64,000 bases of DNA from Pollenia angustigena (Eukaryota > Arthropoda > Insecta > Diptera > Polleniidae): positions 250,073,127 through 250,137,126 of the forward strand of contig OV884056.1 in the NCBI GenBank assembly GCA_930367215.1, in the 5' to 3' direction. Position numbers and translations under genes: made by a program. Every line of letters begins with the position of its first letter. Position 1 is the stretch's first letter. The notes beneath the pieces are model-generated. The model saw only the letters and a program-made list of their open reading frames with translations, had not been told where the DNA came from and did not search any database. Below are positions 12,512-24,004 of this stretch, piece by piece.

Positions 12512-13000
12512 AACGTGATCCTAAGTATGGTTTGTGTTCAAAAATCCCTTGTTGTTGTTGTAGGAGCCAAAGTTTCCAAATTGGGTACACACATTAAAGT
12601 TATTACAACACAGCATCCCACAAAATTTGGGCGGGATTAGAGAAATGGGCGTGGTACCTCCCGTACAAAAAGTATCAAAAATTGTATAGAACCCTGAATT
12701 TTTGGATTGTCATATGACCTATGGTTACGCCTTATATATCAAAAGACCGAAAATCTTTAGTAGAAAATATTCTCTGAAAAACTCGGAAAAATCGGTTCTG
12801 TTGTGCATGACATTTGTGTTTAATTTCACTTTCATCGGAGGTGATGATGTCGAAAATGGAATTTGTATGGGATGGTTTGACGTGTTTTAACTCATACCTG
12901 TCAAACACCAATATTTCTATGTATTACACACATCAGCATAAGCTTTGGTGAAAGTACGACCAAAAACTTCTATTTTGTAACCTTTTGCGATTTTGTTTAG
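12512..13000. other. No gene recognised
   Basis: No coding or repeat signal beyond short frames. Confidence 0.4.
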
Positions 13001-13002
13001 TA

Positions 13003-13817
13003 CACGCAGAGAAAAAATATGGTTGGGCATGGTTACGGCAACAACACTATGTTTAATGTAACAATATATTGTTGTCGTACACAAATAATTGTTATTTTTA
13101 TTTAATATCAACAATATTATAGTTACTGTAAACATATCAATGTTTATCGCAACTATGAATTTGAGTATTGTTGACCGAAAAATAATTATTTTTCTAACAA
13201 CTTAATTATGATAACTGTCTAAACATATTATATTTTTTACAACCATATCATGATATTTAATAGCCATAACATGATAACTTTCTATACATTTATCATATTA
13301 TGTTAAAGATGCAATCAAACTATTTTTACTCTAATCATATTATGTTAGCGCCATTTGTAAAATAATTTTGAAGCAGTTGTGTCGTTTTAAAGTGCTACGA
13401 TATTTCATCAACATCTTAAAATCGAAAAAATGGACACACGCGGTTGCCCATGAAAACCACAGATTTTTCATTTGCTCTTTTGCAAGCCTTATATTGAACT
13501 CCGCTATTTGATTAACATTAAGAAAAATTGCAAAAAGCCACAAAATAAAAAATCTTTGCAAAAAAATTTCAATTTATTTTGTATTTTTATGACAGCTATG
13601 AAAGGTGCTGTATCATAATATGATTGCTTCTAAATTTATTATGATTAACAGAATAATAATATGATTAAGGGAAAAATATTATGATGACATATTACGAGTA
13701 TATTTAGTCATAATATGATTCAATAAAAATCTTAATATGGTGACTACAATCATAATTCTTATCATAATATGTTGCTCTTAGAATATGTTTCCCACAACCA
13801 TGTTTTTTCTTTGCGTG
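13003..13817. mobile_element. MITE with ATCATATTATG arrays (copy 2 of the 650-1101 family)
   Basis: The ends CACGCAGAGAAAAAATATGG and CCATGTTTTTTCTTTGCGTG are inverses. TA flanks both sides (13001-13002 and 13818-13819). The left half is rich in ATCATATTATG and the right half in its inverse CATAATATGAT, so the element is quasi-palindromic at large scale. No transposase is coded. TA insertion fits a Tc1/mariner-mobilised MITE. Confidence 0.75.
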
Positions 13818-13819
13818 TA

Positions 13820-15050
13820 TTGATGTTTTTTAAAAACCATGCAAATAAAAAATTTCGAATACTTTTTTAAGAACTTCTAAGAGGTAAACATTTACACCCG
13901 TATTCATAAGCGACTAATAAATTTAGCAAGCGTTTATTAAGGAAATTGAAAATTTGTTTTGAAACCCTTTTTTGAAATATGTTTTAATGTTTTTTGCTAA
14001 AAGTGATAATACGAACACAAAAATTTGAATTTTTTCCACATTTTTGCGTGTTTTTTGTTGGTATAGATGATTTTTTAGAACCTAATCAAATCCCTCTAAA
14101 AAGTCTTGTATCGATTTTTCTTCTGAATATAAAAACATATTCTTTTTATAAAGACCGCAAGCATAAATAACATTTTTTAGCAATAGACAATAGATTTTAT
14201 TGGATTTATTTAGTTTTGCAATTTGTTTTTGGTTTATTTTTGATGCAAAAAAAAACAAATGTAAACATATTCTGTGTAAGCAAAATGAAAAAAAAAAAAT
14301 TGTAAAAATGTAAGAAATTGTAGTCCCAACTAACACCCACTTAACTAAACAACGAAACAAGGAACCTTTTACACAAAATTTATTCATACAAAAACTGCAG
14401 CCCCACCCAACTAACCAAACAACCAACCATTCACCCGTAAAATGCTTAAGAAAATATGACCAAAAAACAAAACAATGAACAAAATAAATAGTTCAAGTCG
14501 ACATGAATTCAAATAAATAAATATTAAAATTTTACAATTTAAATTTAAATTGCTTTTTATATTTTTAGGTATTTTCTTGTTTTATACTCCATTTGAACTT
14601 TTATTATGCATTTTAATTTTGTTTCGAATTCCTTTTTATTTTGGATTTTAGTTTAACTTCAAATAAGAATACTAAATAAATATTAGATGTTGTTTTGGTA
14701 TCCAAAAGTTTTTTTGTTTTTTTTTTTTTTGTAAGAAATAAATTTTAAGATAAATAAACACTAAACAAAAAGAAAATTTAATTTGTAAAATATTTTATTT
14801 GAACTTCTATGTGTTAAGAAATTGAATAAAATCTTTTCAGCATAACTTAAAACATGAATGAAAGTATAGTCGGGGCATACCCAACAAATTCATATCCTAC
14901 ACCACATGTTAATTATATTCCATTATCGACTTACTGCTATAGATTTCAGATTCTTGCTAATACAAAAGCAACTCGAAATACATTTTATTGATAACTTTGT
15001 TTATATGGATTGTGAGCCAAGCTCTGCATCGAATAAGTTTTTATTGTGCA
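13820..15050. other. No gene; a family B end at about 14862
   Basis: AT-rich with long A and T runs. GAAAGTATAGTCGGGGCATA followed by CATATCCTACACC at about 14862-14912 looks like a lone family B end. Nothing else was identified. Confidence 0.4.
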
Positions 15051-15054
15051 CGTA

Positions 15055-15265
15055 AAATTCAAGGCGAATTAAACTTAAGGCGGTGTCGGAACTACAAAAA
15101 TCCTAAAACAACAGAAACAACACAGGATGTTTTCCATTGCATTGTTAATGCCATTAGCTCGAAATGTCAACCATTATTAGTAAAACACTAACAAATCAAA
15201 ACAAATAAGCTCGAACTTTCAAAATCAGATGCCGTTTCGACACCACCTGTAGTTAATTCGCCTTG
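15055..15265. repeat. Inverted repeat around AAGGCGAATTAA
   Basis: AAGGCGAATTAAACTTAAGG with GGTGTCGGAAC at about 15062-15094 is the inverse of GTTTCGACACCACC with GTTAATTCGCCTT at about 15233-15265. Probably a small MITE. The overlapping frames are parts of it. Confidence 0.45.
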
Positions 15266-15689
15266 GTAAAGTTCTTTTTTCTTGCGAGTAACGCATATAC
15301 TTTTTATCTTTCTTGTCGCATTGAAGTCAAAGCCGAAAAGAGAATATGTGAAGATATAAATAAATGAACACGATAAAGCAAGCATTGCAAATATTATATG
15401 CACTTCATAAGGTATACTGAGTATTTTCAAATCATGTAAAAACAACGATTGTATATTGTAAGATATAGTTGAGCAAAACGGTTTCTTTTGTGGATCGTTC
15501 CGACCGATCCGAAAGATCAAAGGAACTTGGTCGTTCCTTTTCTTCATCGTTCCTGTTTTTTACTTTGAACAATAAATGAACGAGGAACGAAAAAAATTTC
15601 TCTGTCATTCGTAAAAACGTCAACGTCAACAAATATTTGTTATAATTAACTACAAAAATTATGTACTTTTTAAAATGTTTGTAAAAATT

Positions 15690-16010
15690 TTAATTTCAAA
15701 AGATTTTCTTATTCGTGCTAAATTCCCAGTTTTTATTCTTGTTAAAAACACTTGAAATTTATTGTTGATGGGATGAGCTAATCCTATGCGCATTTCAATG
15801 GTTGCTTAGGCGAGATCATCAGGAAACTTTATCCATAAAGATTTTAGAAAAACTAAAGATACTAAGCCAAATAAAACTGTTAAACGTATAAGACTTATAG
15901 CAACAGTTCTACTTGTAATAATATCAAAGTTTAAACAAAACACATCAACAAAAAACAGTGGGTATTAAGCACGAATAACAAAATCTTTTGAAATTAAAAT
16001 TTTGTATTCC
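15690..16010. repeat. Repeat Q, inverted flanks
   Basis: TTCAAAAGATTTT and TTCGTGCTAAATTCCCA on the left are the inverse of TGGGTATTAAGCACGAA and AAAATCTTTTGAA on the right. Inside is a segment of about 90-150 bp (AAATTTATTGTTGA, TATGCGCATTTCA, GGTTGCTTAGGC, GATCATCAGGAAAC) found again at 26400-26480, 45540-45660 and 47742-47890. The part at 15826-15865 resembles hAT-3 transposase coding sequence at 47408-47449. Confidence 0.5.
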
Positions 16011-16716
16011 CAAAAATTGAAATTACTTTTTGTTTGTAAAAATGTTTTGAGAATATCGGAAATTTGTACCTTTTTTAATCTACGCGTACCCTTACGCCGT
16101 TACTGGCGGTGAACGAGTGCTAAATTTCTTAAATATTATTGCTTTGGATCACATTAGTAATTGATTTATATAGAAATTTTTCTTTTCACGATAAAAAATA
16201 CACAAAAGTCGACAACACTGATTAATACACAAAAAACATAAATACATGTGATGATCCAACGGATTTTTCTATTGTTTTTTTGCACAAGCATAAGCAAAAT
16301 AGTTCTTTTTTTTTATCCCATTACCATTCTTATGTACCGGCTTGCGAACCGAGAGCGGTAGGCCTACTCCGCAATGACAACGTGTGTGAAAAAGATATGA
16401 GTATGGAATGGAGAATGCAGGCCTAAATTTTAAGGGACGATGTTGATTGTGAATAAAACACAAATTACACTGCGTGACAATTTTTTGACCAAATGAATTT
16501 GACACCTAATCTTTATGTAAAATTTTCAGCATTTCAGTCACATCATCTTTTTTAAAAACACAAATAACGGTTATTTTGGAATATCTCAAAAACTGTTCTA
16601 CTTTTGACAATTCTGACTTCATATTCGGATTCAGCGGAAAATTTTACATAATTCATTTGGTCACGACTTTGTTGAAATTTTGTCACGTAGTGTTATTAAG
16701 GAAATTATCGTCATTT
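16011..16716. other. No gene recognised
   Basis: AT-rich. The minus frame at 16269-16505 shows no known domain. Confidence 0.4.
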
Positions 16717-17141
16717 GTTTTATACCCTCCACCACAATTAGTTGTGAAGACGGTATACTAAGTTTGCCATTTCGTGTGAAACTTTTTTTATTATTCATCT
16801 CAAACCCCATAAAGTACATTTATTCTGGGTCCTTGAGTAATTCTATGTCGATTTAGCTATGTCCATCTGTCTGTCTGTCCGTCTGTTGAAAACACCCTCA
16901 CTTTCGAAAAACTCAAAAGAAATAAGCAAACTTGGTGTCAAATTGCTGCCTGTAGTTATCCTTAGCAGCTTGGGATTGAAATCCAGCAAAATCGGTTCAG
17001 TAGGAACAGAGCCATGAATAAAAATGTGGAACCACCACCTTAAAAAAAATGATAATTTTTTTACAAAAACTAACATAAATGGTGGAACAGTGCACAGAAT
17101 GATATAATTTAAGCAAAAATTCGCTCTATTCAACTGAAATG

Positions 17142-17285
17142 AGTGCCCCGGTAGTGAGCTAGTCTATCAACCCCGGGGTTGCGGGTTCGATCCCCGCCAG
17201 AGACTCTGGTTTATTTCCTGCAGACAAGCGTCAAGCTTCGCGGGGGTTAGCATAGGGAATTGAAAAAAAAGAAAAAAAAATAAAG
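17142..17285 (+). mobile_element. tRNA-derived SINE, copy 1
   Basis: GCCCCGGTAGTGAGCTAGTC gives an A-box-like promoter. GGGTTCGATCCCCGCC is a good RNA polymerase III B box at about 17187. An A-rich tail follows near 17263-17285. The copy at 52895-53047 is inverted and has the same head. A tRNA gene is unlikely because the expected anticodon and acceptor stems do not close and there is an unrelated body and A-tail. Confidence 0.7.
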
Positions 17286-18204
17286 TTAAGCAAATCCATA
17301 GAAATTGTTAAAAGTCACGCTGCAAGATTTCGTGAAGATCCGTCCATAATTTACCCTGGACCTCATATATGCCCTACTCCCTGAAAACAGTATAGTACGC
17401 CTAAAACACTATATACCAATGCTACCATAACAAATTTTGGTACGTCCCAGTCCAATAGGACTAGAAATGACACTGAAAACTTTCGTGAACATCGGTCCAT
17501 AATTTACCCTAGGCCCCATATAAACCCTACTTCCGGAAAACAGTTTAGTACGCCTAAAAACGTAAAAAATTATGCTATCATAACAAAATTTGGTACATCA
17601 AAGGCCTAAAAATAAGACCGTGAAATTTCGTGAAGAGCGGTCTATAATTTACCCTAGGCCCCATATAAATAAATAAAAAATAATGCTATCATAACAAATT
17701 AGTACGCCTAAAACCGTAATTAACAATGCTATCATAACAGAAATTGGTTGTCATGGTTTTTTAGGACTAGCAAAGACACCGTGAAATTTCGTGAAGATCG
17801 GTCCATAATTTAGCCTAGGCACCATATAAAGCCCACTCTGGTAAAATAATTAAATGAGCCTAAAACCGTAGCCGATATATTTATTGCGGTAAACTTTATT
17901 CTAGCTAAGCTTCATATGGCCAGAAAAAATGTTATGCAATTTTGTGATATACGGTCCATAATTTACCTTTGATCCCATTTTAGCAGCCTTCTGAAATTCT
18001 TTGCAAACGCTAAAATTAATTGCACCGCTGTATAGAATTTTGAGATGATTCATAGGTTACCATGGCTCAAACATAAATTGCCATCCTGAAAATCATTTAA
18101 GTTCAGCTTAAACTGTTATGAAACATGATATTTTACTCAAGCTGATTGTATATATAGGTCTAAACCGCAACCAATTTTAATGCAGATGTCTGCTTTTGTA
18201 GAGA

Positions 18205-19565
18205 TAATCTATATATAAAACGGCTAAGGCAAAACAGTTAAGAACACTTTCCTCCTCTTTGACAAACCGATTTGAACAAAATATATACCATTTGAAAGAT
18301 ATTTACTTACAGAAGTGCACAATATATATTTTATTAAAACCTGTTCAATAATTTCAGAGTTATAAGCGTTCAAATTTGCTACTAACACAAATACAAAAAA
18401 TTTGGTTTTTTTCAATTATAAAATAAAAAAAAATAGGGTTGTCGGTTATTCGACATTTTTTTGAAACCGGTTTTCGAATATTTCGACTTTATAAATCCAG
18501 AAAATTGAATTTTCTATAATACTAGCTGACCCGGCAAATGTTGTTTTGCCATACAACTTTTTTCTTTCAGATTCTACATTGTCTGCAGGCAAATTTTAAG
18601 AAACACGGTAGATTAGTTTAAAAGATTAAGGAGGGGGAGCTTTTACGCCTATTTCCCTATTTCACGCCTTATTCCCTTTATTCTTTCAGATGTTACAGTA
18701 TCTGCAAGTAAAATTTTAAGAAAACCGGTTGATTAGCTAAGAAGATATAGGAAGGGGGAGCTTACGCCCTAATATCGCTATTTTTAGCAATATAAAATAT
18801 ACTCTACGACCTAAACCTATACCTATCAAATACACATTCAAAATTTCATAAAAATCAGTCAAGCCGTTTCGGAGTAATTCAAAATGGAGAGCATTTTGTT
18901 GATATTTGTATGGGAATAATATATAGAAGAATCTAAATACCACATCTCCGGAACCACTTGGAATATTTCGTGCAAACTTCACATCAACCATCCACAGACT
19001 ATCCCTAACGTACTCTAAAATTTGCGTTGAAATCGGTCTACCCGTTTTCGCAGTTAGTGGTGACATCAAAGTGTACACTTCTTTTTATATATATAGACGA
19101 TTAAACTTAGAAACGTAATATTATAGGTGCAGGGTCCTGGGTTAATGAAACCCTATAAGATAAAAAATGTTGGTACTTTTTGTTTTTCCTTTGGTATGTT
19201 TTGAATTTTTGTTAATATTAGACATATAAAGATAAAATTAAAAATGCATGGTCCTGGGGGAATAAGAACAACATCTGGTACATTGATTAATTTTCGTTAA
19301 TATTAGACATAGAAAAATAAAATTAAACTTGCAATGTCCTGAGTGACAATCTATTAAGGAGATTTTTTGATACTTTTTTGTTTTATCAATTCTGATTATA
19401 TTGAACTTATAAAATTATATTAACTCACGTGGAAGTTAAAATATGAACCGGAGGTAGGTCCCTCGCCAAATCGATCCACTAAGACGGAAAAAATGCTCGA
19501 AACCTGTAAATTCATATACACAAAGATCTAATATGTTTTCTTCTTATGAACGTATAAATAAATAG
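18205..19565. repeat. Repeat F copy 1 (also at 33998-34966, inverted)
   Basis: One end carries ACGGCTAAGGCAAAACAGTT then AAGAACACTTTCCTCCTC. The other carries GAACCGGAGGTAGGTCCCTC and GCCAAATCGATCCAC. Both blocks recur inverted at 34970-33998. Between them AGGGTCCTGGG and AAAAAGTACCAA-type modules repeat three times. The segment 18525-19098 is a separate insertion absent from the other copy. Class not assigned. Confidence 0.55.
18525..19098 (+). mobile_element. Retroelement fragment with CTAGCTGACCCGGCAAA end
   Basis: It begins TACTAGCTGACCCGGCAAAT and TGTTGTTTTGCC and closes with an AT-only tail (TTTTATATATATAGAC). The minus-strand copy at 59228-59955 shares the ends and the central CCTCCATTTTGAACTCCTCC-like and CCGAAACGGCTTGACTG blocks. 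Ends of this kind are common in fly genomes and suggest an RTE-like LINE or a derived SINE. That assignment is tentative. Confidence 0.5.
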
Positions 19566-19656
19566 ACATCATAAAGATATTACTCCTAAACATTCGAACT
19601 GTCGGGGGAGGGTATCACAGATTCGCCACAGCCGAATATAGCACTCTAACTTGTTA

Positions 19657-20400
19657 TTATGATAATACTGGTTTGGCTAAATTATGTATGTATGGAACAA
19701 AATATCGGCCAAATGGCCGCCGCGATATCGGCGGCACACTTCCATCCATTTCGATGACGCTGAGATGTAACTGAGGTTCTATGCCGTTAATGTGTTGAAT
19801 TATCTCATCCTTTAGCTCTTGTACTGTTGCTGGCTTATGGACGTACACCTTTTCTTTCAAATAACCCCAAAGAAAGAAGTCCAACGGTGTCAAATCAAAT
19901 GATCTTTGCGGCCAAATGACATCGACACCACGTGAGATAACATGGCCATTGAATTTGTCGCGCAAAAGAGCCATTGTATCGTTATCTGTGTGACAAGTGG
20001 GACGGTCCACATACATATCTTCCAATTCGGGCCATAAAAAGTTCGTTATCATCTCACGATAGCGAACACCATTCACAGTAACTGCCTAGCCAGCCCCATT
20101 TTGGCTTTATGGGCTGGAGGCATCATCGACATTAAACATTAAACAGTCACTTTTTGTGGGTGCATTGGTTTTTCGACAATCACTCTTGGATTATCATTCG
20201 CCCAAATGCGGCAATTCTGCTATTGTGCCTCATCACTGAATCACTAAGTGCACGATATGCATTTTGATTTGAACGCCCATTTCATAAAAAGCCTGAATAA
20301 CTTTAACGCGTTGCACGATTTGTATCTTTCCATGGTTCAAATTGAGTTATGAAATTGAGAAATGTCAAATGAAATGCAGGAAAAAACTTGACGTTAAGGT
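19657..20400 (-). pseudogene. Mariner-like transposase relic
   Basis: The frame at 20076-19657 contains RPTCHTDNDT, then WPQRSFDLTPLDFFLWG and YLKEKVYVHKPA. This is the second-to-third catalytic region of the WFQQDGATCHTA / DLTPLDYFLWG mariner-like family. In place of the usual DGATCHTA the copy reads DRPTCHTD. Upstream, 20100-20330 shows frame-broken pieces of the N-terminal half (MERYK- and HPQKVTV-like). It belongs to the same broad family as the copies at 36799-37717 and 46172-47103 but is clearly diverged. I could not fix its terminal repeats. The protein would have excised and pasted its element at TA sites; this copy is dead. Confidence 0.7.
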
Positions 20401-20540
20401 GTGTTTCACATTCAACATCAAAATTTACCACCCTTTATATCCAAAAGAAAGAGGAGGCCCTTTAGAAAGCATCCGTAGTCCTTTTTTCCGCTGGGTCAAT
20501 AGTTAGCAATCTCGGCCAAATTGATACAGCCCAATATTTC

Positions 20541-20790
20541 ATTTTTATACTCTCCACCACTTGTGGTGAGAGTAAAAGTTTTTTTATATTCATCAATGAA
20601 GTATATCTATTCTGGTGCCTTGAGTAATTCTTAGTAAATTAAGCCATGTATGTCTGTCTGTCTGATAAAAAAACGCTCAAGTTCGAAAAACTCAACAAAA
20701 AAGAACGATATTGATTTCCTTTCTAGTTCTCCTGTGCAGTTTGCCTACTTTCATATGATACTGTAGTACGCCTAAACACCATAACAAATC
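20541..20790 (+). repeat. Family A repeat fragment (copy 4)
   Basis: TTATACTCTCCACCACTTGT opens it and GTCTGTCTGTCTG with CGCTCAAGTTCGAAAAACTC follow, as in the complete copies. It breaks off where the TCGACC MITE begins. Confidence 0.55.
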
Positions 20791-21117
20791 GACCCCTTTG
20801 CGCGAAATTATCGTATGTTACAAAAACCAAATTTTACAGGAGAGCCATTTTTATACTTTTTTCTGCTATCACTTGCAATATAAATATGAAAATATACATT
20901 CAATTTTTGGAGCAACGAAGTGGAATTCGCCTACATATTTTGTCAGGCGACGTCCCTTTGAATGTAGAACAAGATTGCATCAGAAACTCAACTTCCAAAA
21001 AATTGGCATATACGATATTTTTGAAGCAACGAAGTGGAATTCGCCTACAAATTTTGTCAGGCGACGTCTCTTTGAATGTAGAACAAGATTGCATCAAAAA
21101 CTCACTTTCGAAATAAT
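20790..21117. mobile_element. TCGACC MITE copy 1, with 114-bp internal duplication
   Basis: The left end TCGACCCCTTTGCGCGAAAT matches 25197. The interior unit starting AGCAACGAAGTGGAATTCGC occurs at 20911 and again at 21025, a period of 114 bp. The right terminal repeat is missing. The open frames at 20798-21127 read through the duplication and are not genes. Confidence 0.65.
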
Positions 21118-21195
21118 GCTATTGTAATAAATTTTGGGCTGTTGTAGTTTCATAAGATTGAAAAAAACGCATGAGACAAAATATTATGGTAGTGA

Positions 21196-21605
21196 GATGG
21201 GGGTAAATGGCTCCTAATCGGAGCCATGTTGTGCAACTCCGCCATTTTCGAAATTTTTGTATGGGGACGACCCTAATGATTAAAGATGGAGACTAAGTAT
21301 GTTCTGAAAAAATTCTAGGGTATCAAAAATATTGGGCGTCCGTCATAGGGGCACTCTGTGGCTAGTTAGGGCGTTGGCGGGTAATTTTATAAAAAATAAT
21401 ATTTAGTATGGAGCACCCTTATGGAGCACAGATAGGGGGTTAGTATGTTAATAAAAAATGAAGGGGGGGGGGGGAATATTAGTGGGAGCCGTCTTACATT
21501 TTACCCCTCTAAGAGCGACCCAGGGACAGTTGTGAAGCTTTTTTTTTGGCTTTTGTATCGTTTTCCCCCAGCTTTGACCTCGATGAGGAGCCATTTACCC
21601 CCATC
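21196..21605. mobile_element. MITE with GATGGGGGTAAATGGCTCCT ends
   Basis: The left end at 21196-21215 and its exact inverse at 21586-21605 bound 410 bp that includes a poly-G run at 21463-21474. No coding. Confidence 0.7.
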
Positions 21606-22250
21606 CCACACCCTTAATTTTTTGGCTAATGCGTTTTTTTTACAAAGTTTACAAAATTGGGGGTTCTAGCGTATCGAAATCAAAAAGTCGTGCACTATTC
21701 CACCCCTAATGTACATTAGGGTGTCCCAAAATTTTTTTTTGTCAGAGGCACCAGCATAATTTCAAAGCTTATAGGGTCCAGTATTTTTGGATTTTTTTTT
21801 TAGATTTTTAGGAAGCTGTTTAGAGGTCGCGCAAATCAATTCTTTGTTAAAAATCGGGTTTTTCGGCCTTTTTTCAAACTTGACTCATAACTTTGTCAAT
21901 AACCACGTTCATTTAATTTTTTGACTGAATATTTCTAAATTTCCCAAACTTTATTTCAACATGCAAAAACTTTAAGTTCCGGCAATATTTTTGTCCATTA
22001 CGATTCCACATATTAAGTATTTTTGTAAATTTTTAACAAATTCTGCAAAAAACGGGTTATTAATTTTCAAATTTATATGAAAGGTATAAAAACTTGTGAC
22101 GCGATTTTGAATACCGATAAGTTCTAAACAATTAAGAAAAACAAAAACGGAATTTTGTCCTACAGTTTCCGAGTTACACTATTTTTATAGTTTGTACCTT
22201 AAAAATGGTGATACTTTTTTCGTTATAATTATTGTATATTTCCATTAATA

Positions 22251-22428
22251 CCCAGTAAAAACTTCGCCTACAAAATAATGTGTTGAGTAATCAGAAAAAC
22301 ATAAGAGCACTACTTACAATTCTAATGAAAGAAAAAATTCATTGGTTCTTTCAGTAGAATTGTAAGTAGTGCTCTTATGTTTTTCTGATTACTCAACACA
22401 TTATTTTGTAGGCGAAGTTTTTACTGGG
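22251..22428. mobile_element. Palindromic MITE, CCCAGTAAAAACTT family copy 1
   Basis: 178 bp forming an almost perfect palindrome. CCCAGTAAAAACTTCGCC and GGCGAAGTTTTTACTGGG are the ends, and the match continues through AATGTGTTGAGTAATCAGAA to a short loop near 22320-22350. The member at 53278-53549 has the same right half but an unrelated left half, so this copy looks like a foldback derivative. Confidence 0.85.
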
Positions 22429-22982
22429 ATGTATAGTTATGTTTTAACTGTCATTAACTTCTGACATTAATTGATCTAAATCGTTACACGCTGTAATTTT
22501 CACTTTCTATTGTATGTATGCTCCAGAAGCTATCAATCGGGTTCGCTGGATGATGAAAATGATATATTCTTTGAAAATATGCATTTTCCGAAACCAATCT
22601 TATGTAGACAAATTAACAGTTGCTTGAATCTAGTTCATTTATTTTAAGAATATATATCAAATATTGGTACCACTGCCAGTGCCCTCGATACGATTCTTTC
22701 AATGATCTAAGCCTATTAAAGAAATTGGATAGTTATAAAATTATTAATAAAGCAGTTGCAAAAGCCTCGCTTAAAACTTTTCTAGGTCATCAGTGGTACT
22801 TAACTCCGAAATTGGCTGCCTCAGCGTTTTTTGATGAACGTATCGACACCAAAACTTTGCACTTAATGACACAAAAACTTGCAGATACTCCATGCAGCGA
22901 TTATGAAGTAGCAAATGTAACTTTAACAGAAGAAAACTTAAGAAATAAAGAAATTCAACAATTCATTTCCGAAACCAGTACC

Positions 22983-23709
22983 CATGTTCTGTAACTTTAG
23001 TGAGAACTTCTTGCATCGAAAAGATGTGAAACAAAATATTCCATCGTTTCTAGAAAAATGAGAAAAATGTATGTCTGTAACTCATGTCGAAAACTATCAA
23101 AAGAGATTACGTCGTTACGTTATAAATGTCATAAAATTGCACTCGAAGCCGATGTGACATTGCAGACGTTCAGAACGCCAGTAACACATATCGTTGACGG
23201 CGACCAAAATTTACTTAAATTGATAATTTTTCAACGACGGCGGCGAAAACACAACCGTAGGCTATACCAAATTGTGTAAAGAGCGACTTTAATGTTTGTT
23301 GTTTGCAAACGAGCTTTGAAGACATTCGTATATTTTATAAAAATGTTAAAAGCAAAATAATAAAACAATGAAAAGTGTGCCAAGAATAAAATATTATTAT
23401 TATTATTATTATTCTTTGCATTTTGCATTTTTAATTGTTTTTTAGTGTTAAAATTTTTTCTCGCCCCATTTTTATTCGTGAGTTTATTTGACAGTTTAAA
23501 GCGGGAACTTTTCTCACCAAAATGTTACAGACACACTTTTTCTGTAAATTGGCGAGTAATTTCCTTACGTGACAGCTTGTACTCGCCAAAAAAATTTACA
23601 GACACAGTTAAGTGAGATAAACAGCTGTTTGTTTCAATTTATGGCATTTTTGTTTCATTTCACACATTTCAATCGAAAACTTTCTCGACGCGAGAGTTAC
23701 AGAACATGG
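22983..23709. mobile_element. MITE inserted in transposase-like frame
   Basis: CCCATGTTCTGTAACT at the left and AGTTACAGAACATGGG at the right are exact inverses, and homology continues inward imperfectly (GAAAAGATGTGAAACAAAA and inverse). The flanks CCAGTA and CACAGTA suggest a short target duplication with a mismatch. An (ATT)n microsatellite lies at 23393-23412. Confidence 0.65.
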
Positions 23710-23779
23710 GCACAGTATAACTTTTTTTGAAACTTGCAATATTTCAATCGATTTTTTTAAAATAGATCCAGAGAATTGG

Positions 23780-24004
23780 CAAGGTATATTTACACAAGGT
23801 AGACTCATTTGGGAGTGTATACATGCTGCTCTATAAAAGGTACCAAATTGTCAAAATTGTCTTCATATAAAACAAAAACAATTTAACGCACACATGTACA
23901 AATTTTTTCACATATGCACGAAATTTGACGTTAAGGTACCAACTAGGGGTAATCAGCTGACAAACATATGGGCTAACGAGTTTACCTTGTGTAAATATAC
24001 CTTG
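23780..24004. mobile_element. MITE with exact 8-bp target duplication AGAATTGG
   Basis: The terminal repeats CAAGGTATATTTACACAAGG and CCTTGTGTAAATATACCTTG are exact inverses. AGAATTGG occupies 23772-23779 and 24005-24012. The 225-bp insert splits a coding frame that is continuous without it. The 8-bp duplication fits a hAT-mobilised element. Confidence 0.9.

Larger units (their letters stand above)
16717..19655 (+). repeat. Family A repeat copy 2, with insertions
   Basis: Starts TATACCCTCCACCACAATTA and ends TATAGCACTCTAACTTG, as at 4546-5492. The internal GTGAAATTTCGTGAAGATCG units recur. It is expanded by a SINE (17142-17285) and by a larger repeat (about 18205-19565) that itself carries another retroelement fragment. 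Confidence 0.65.

Noticed and set aside
17142..17210. A tRNA gene
   Set aside because: The B box is good but the cloverleaf does not close, and an unrelated body with an A-rich tail follows. A second copy at 52895-53047 has the same form, so it is a SINE.
20798..21127. A 109-residue frame with an internal repeat
   Set aside because: The repeat follows from the 114-bp DNA duplication in a MITE. Two other frames are equally open.
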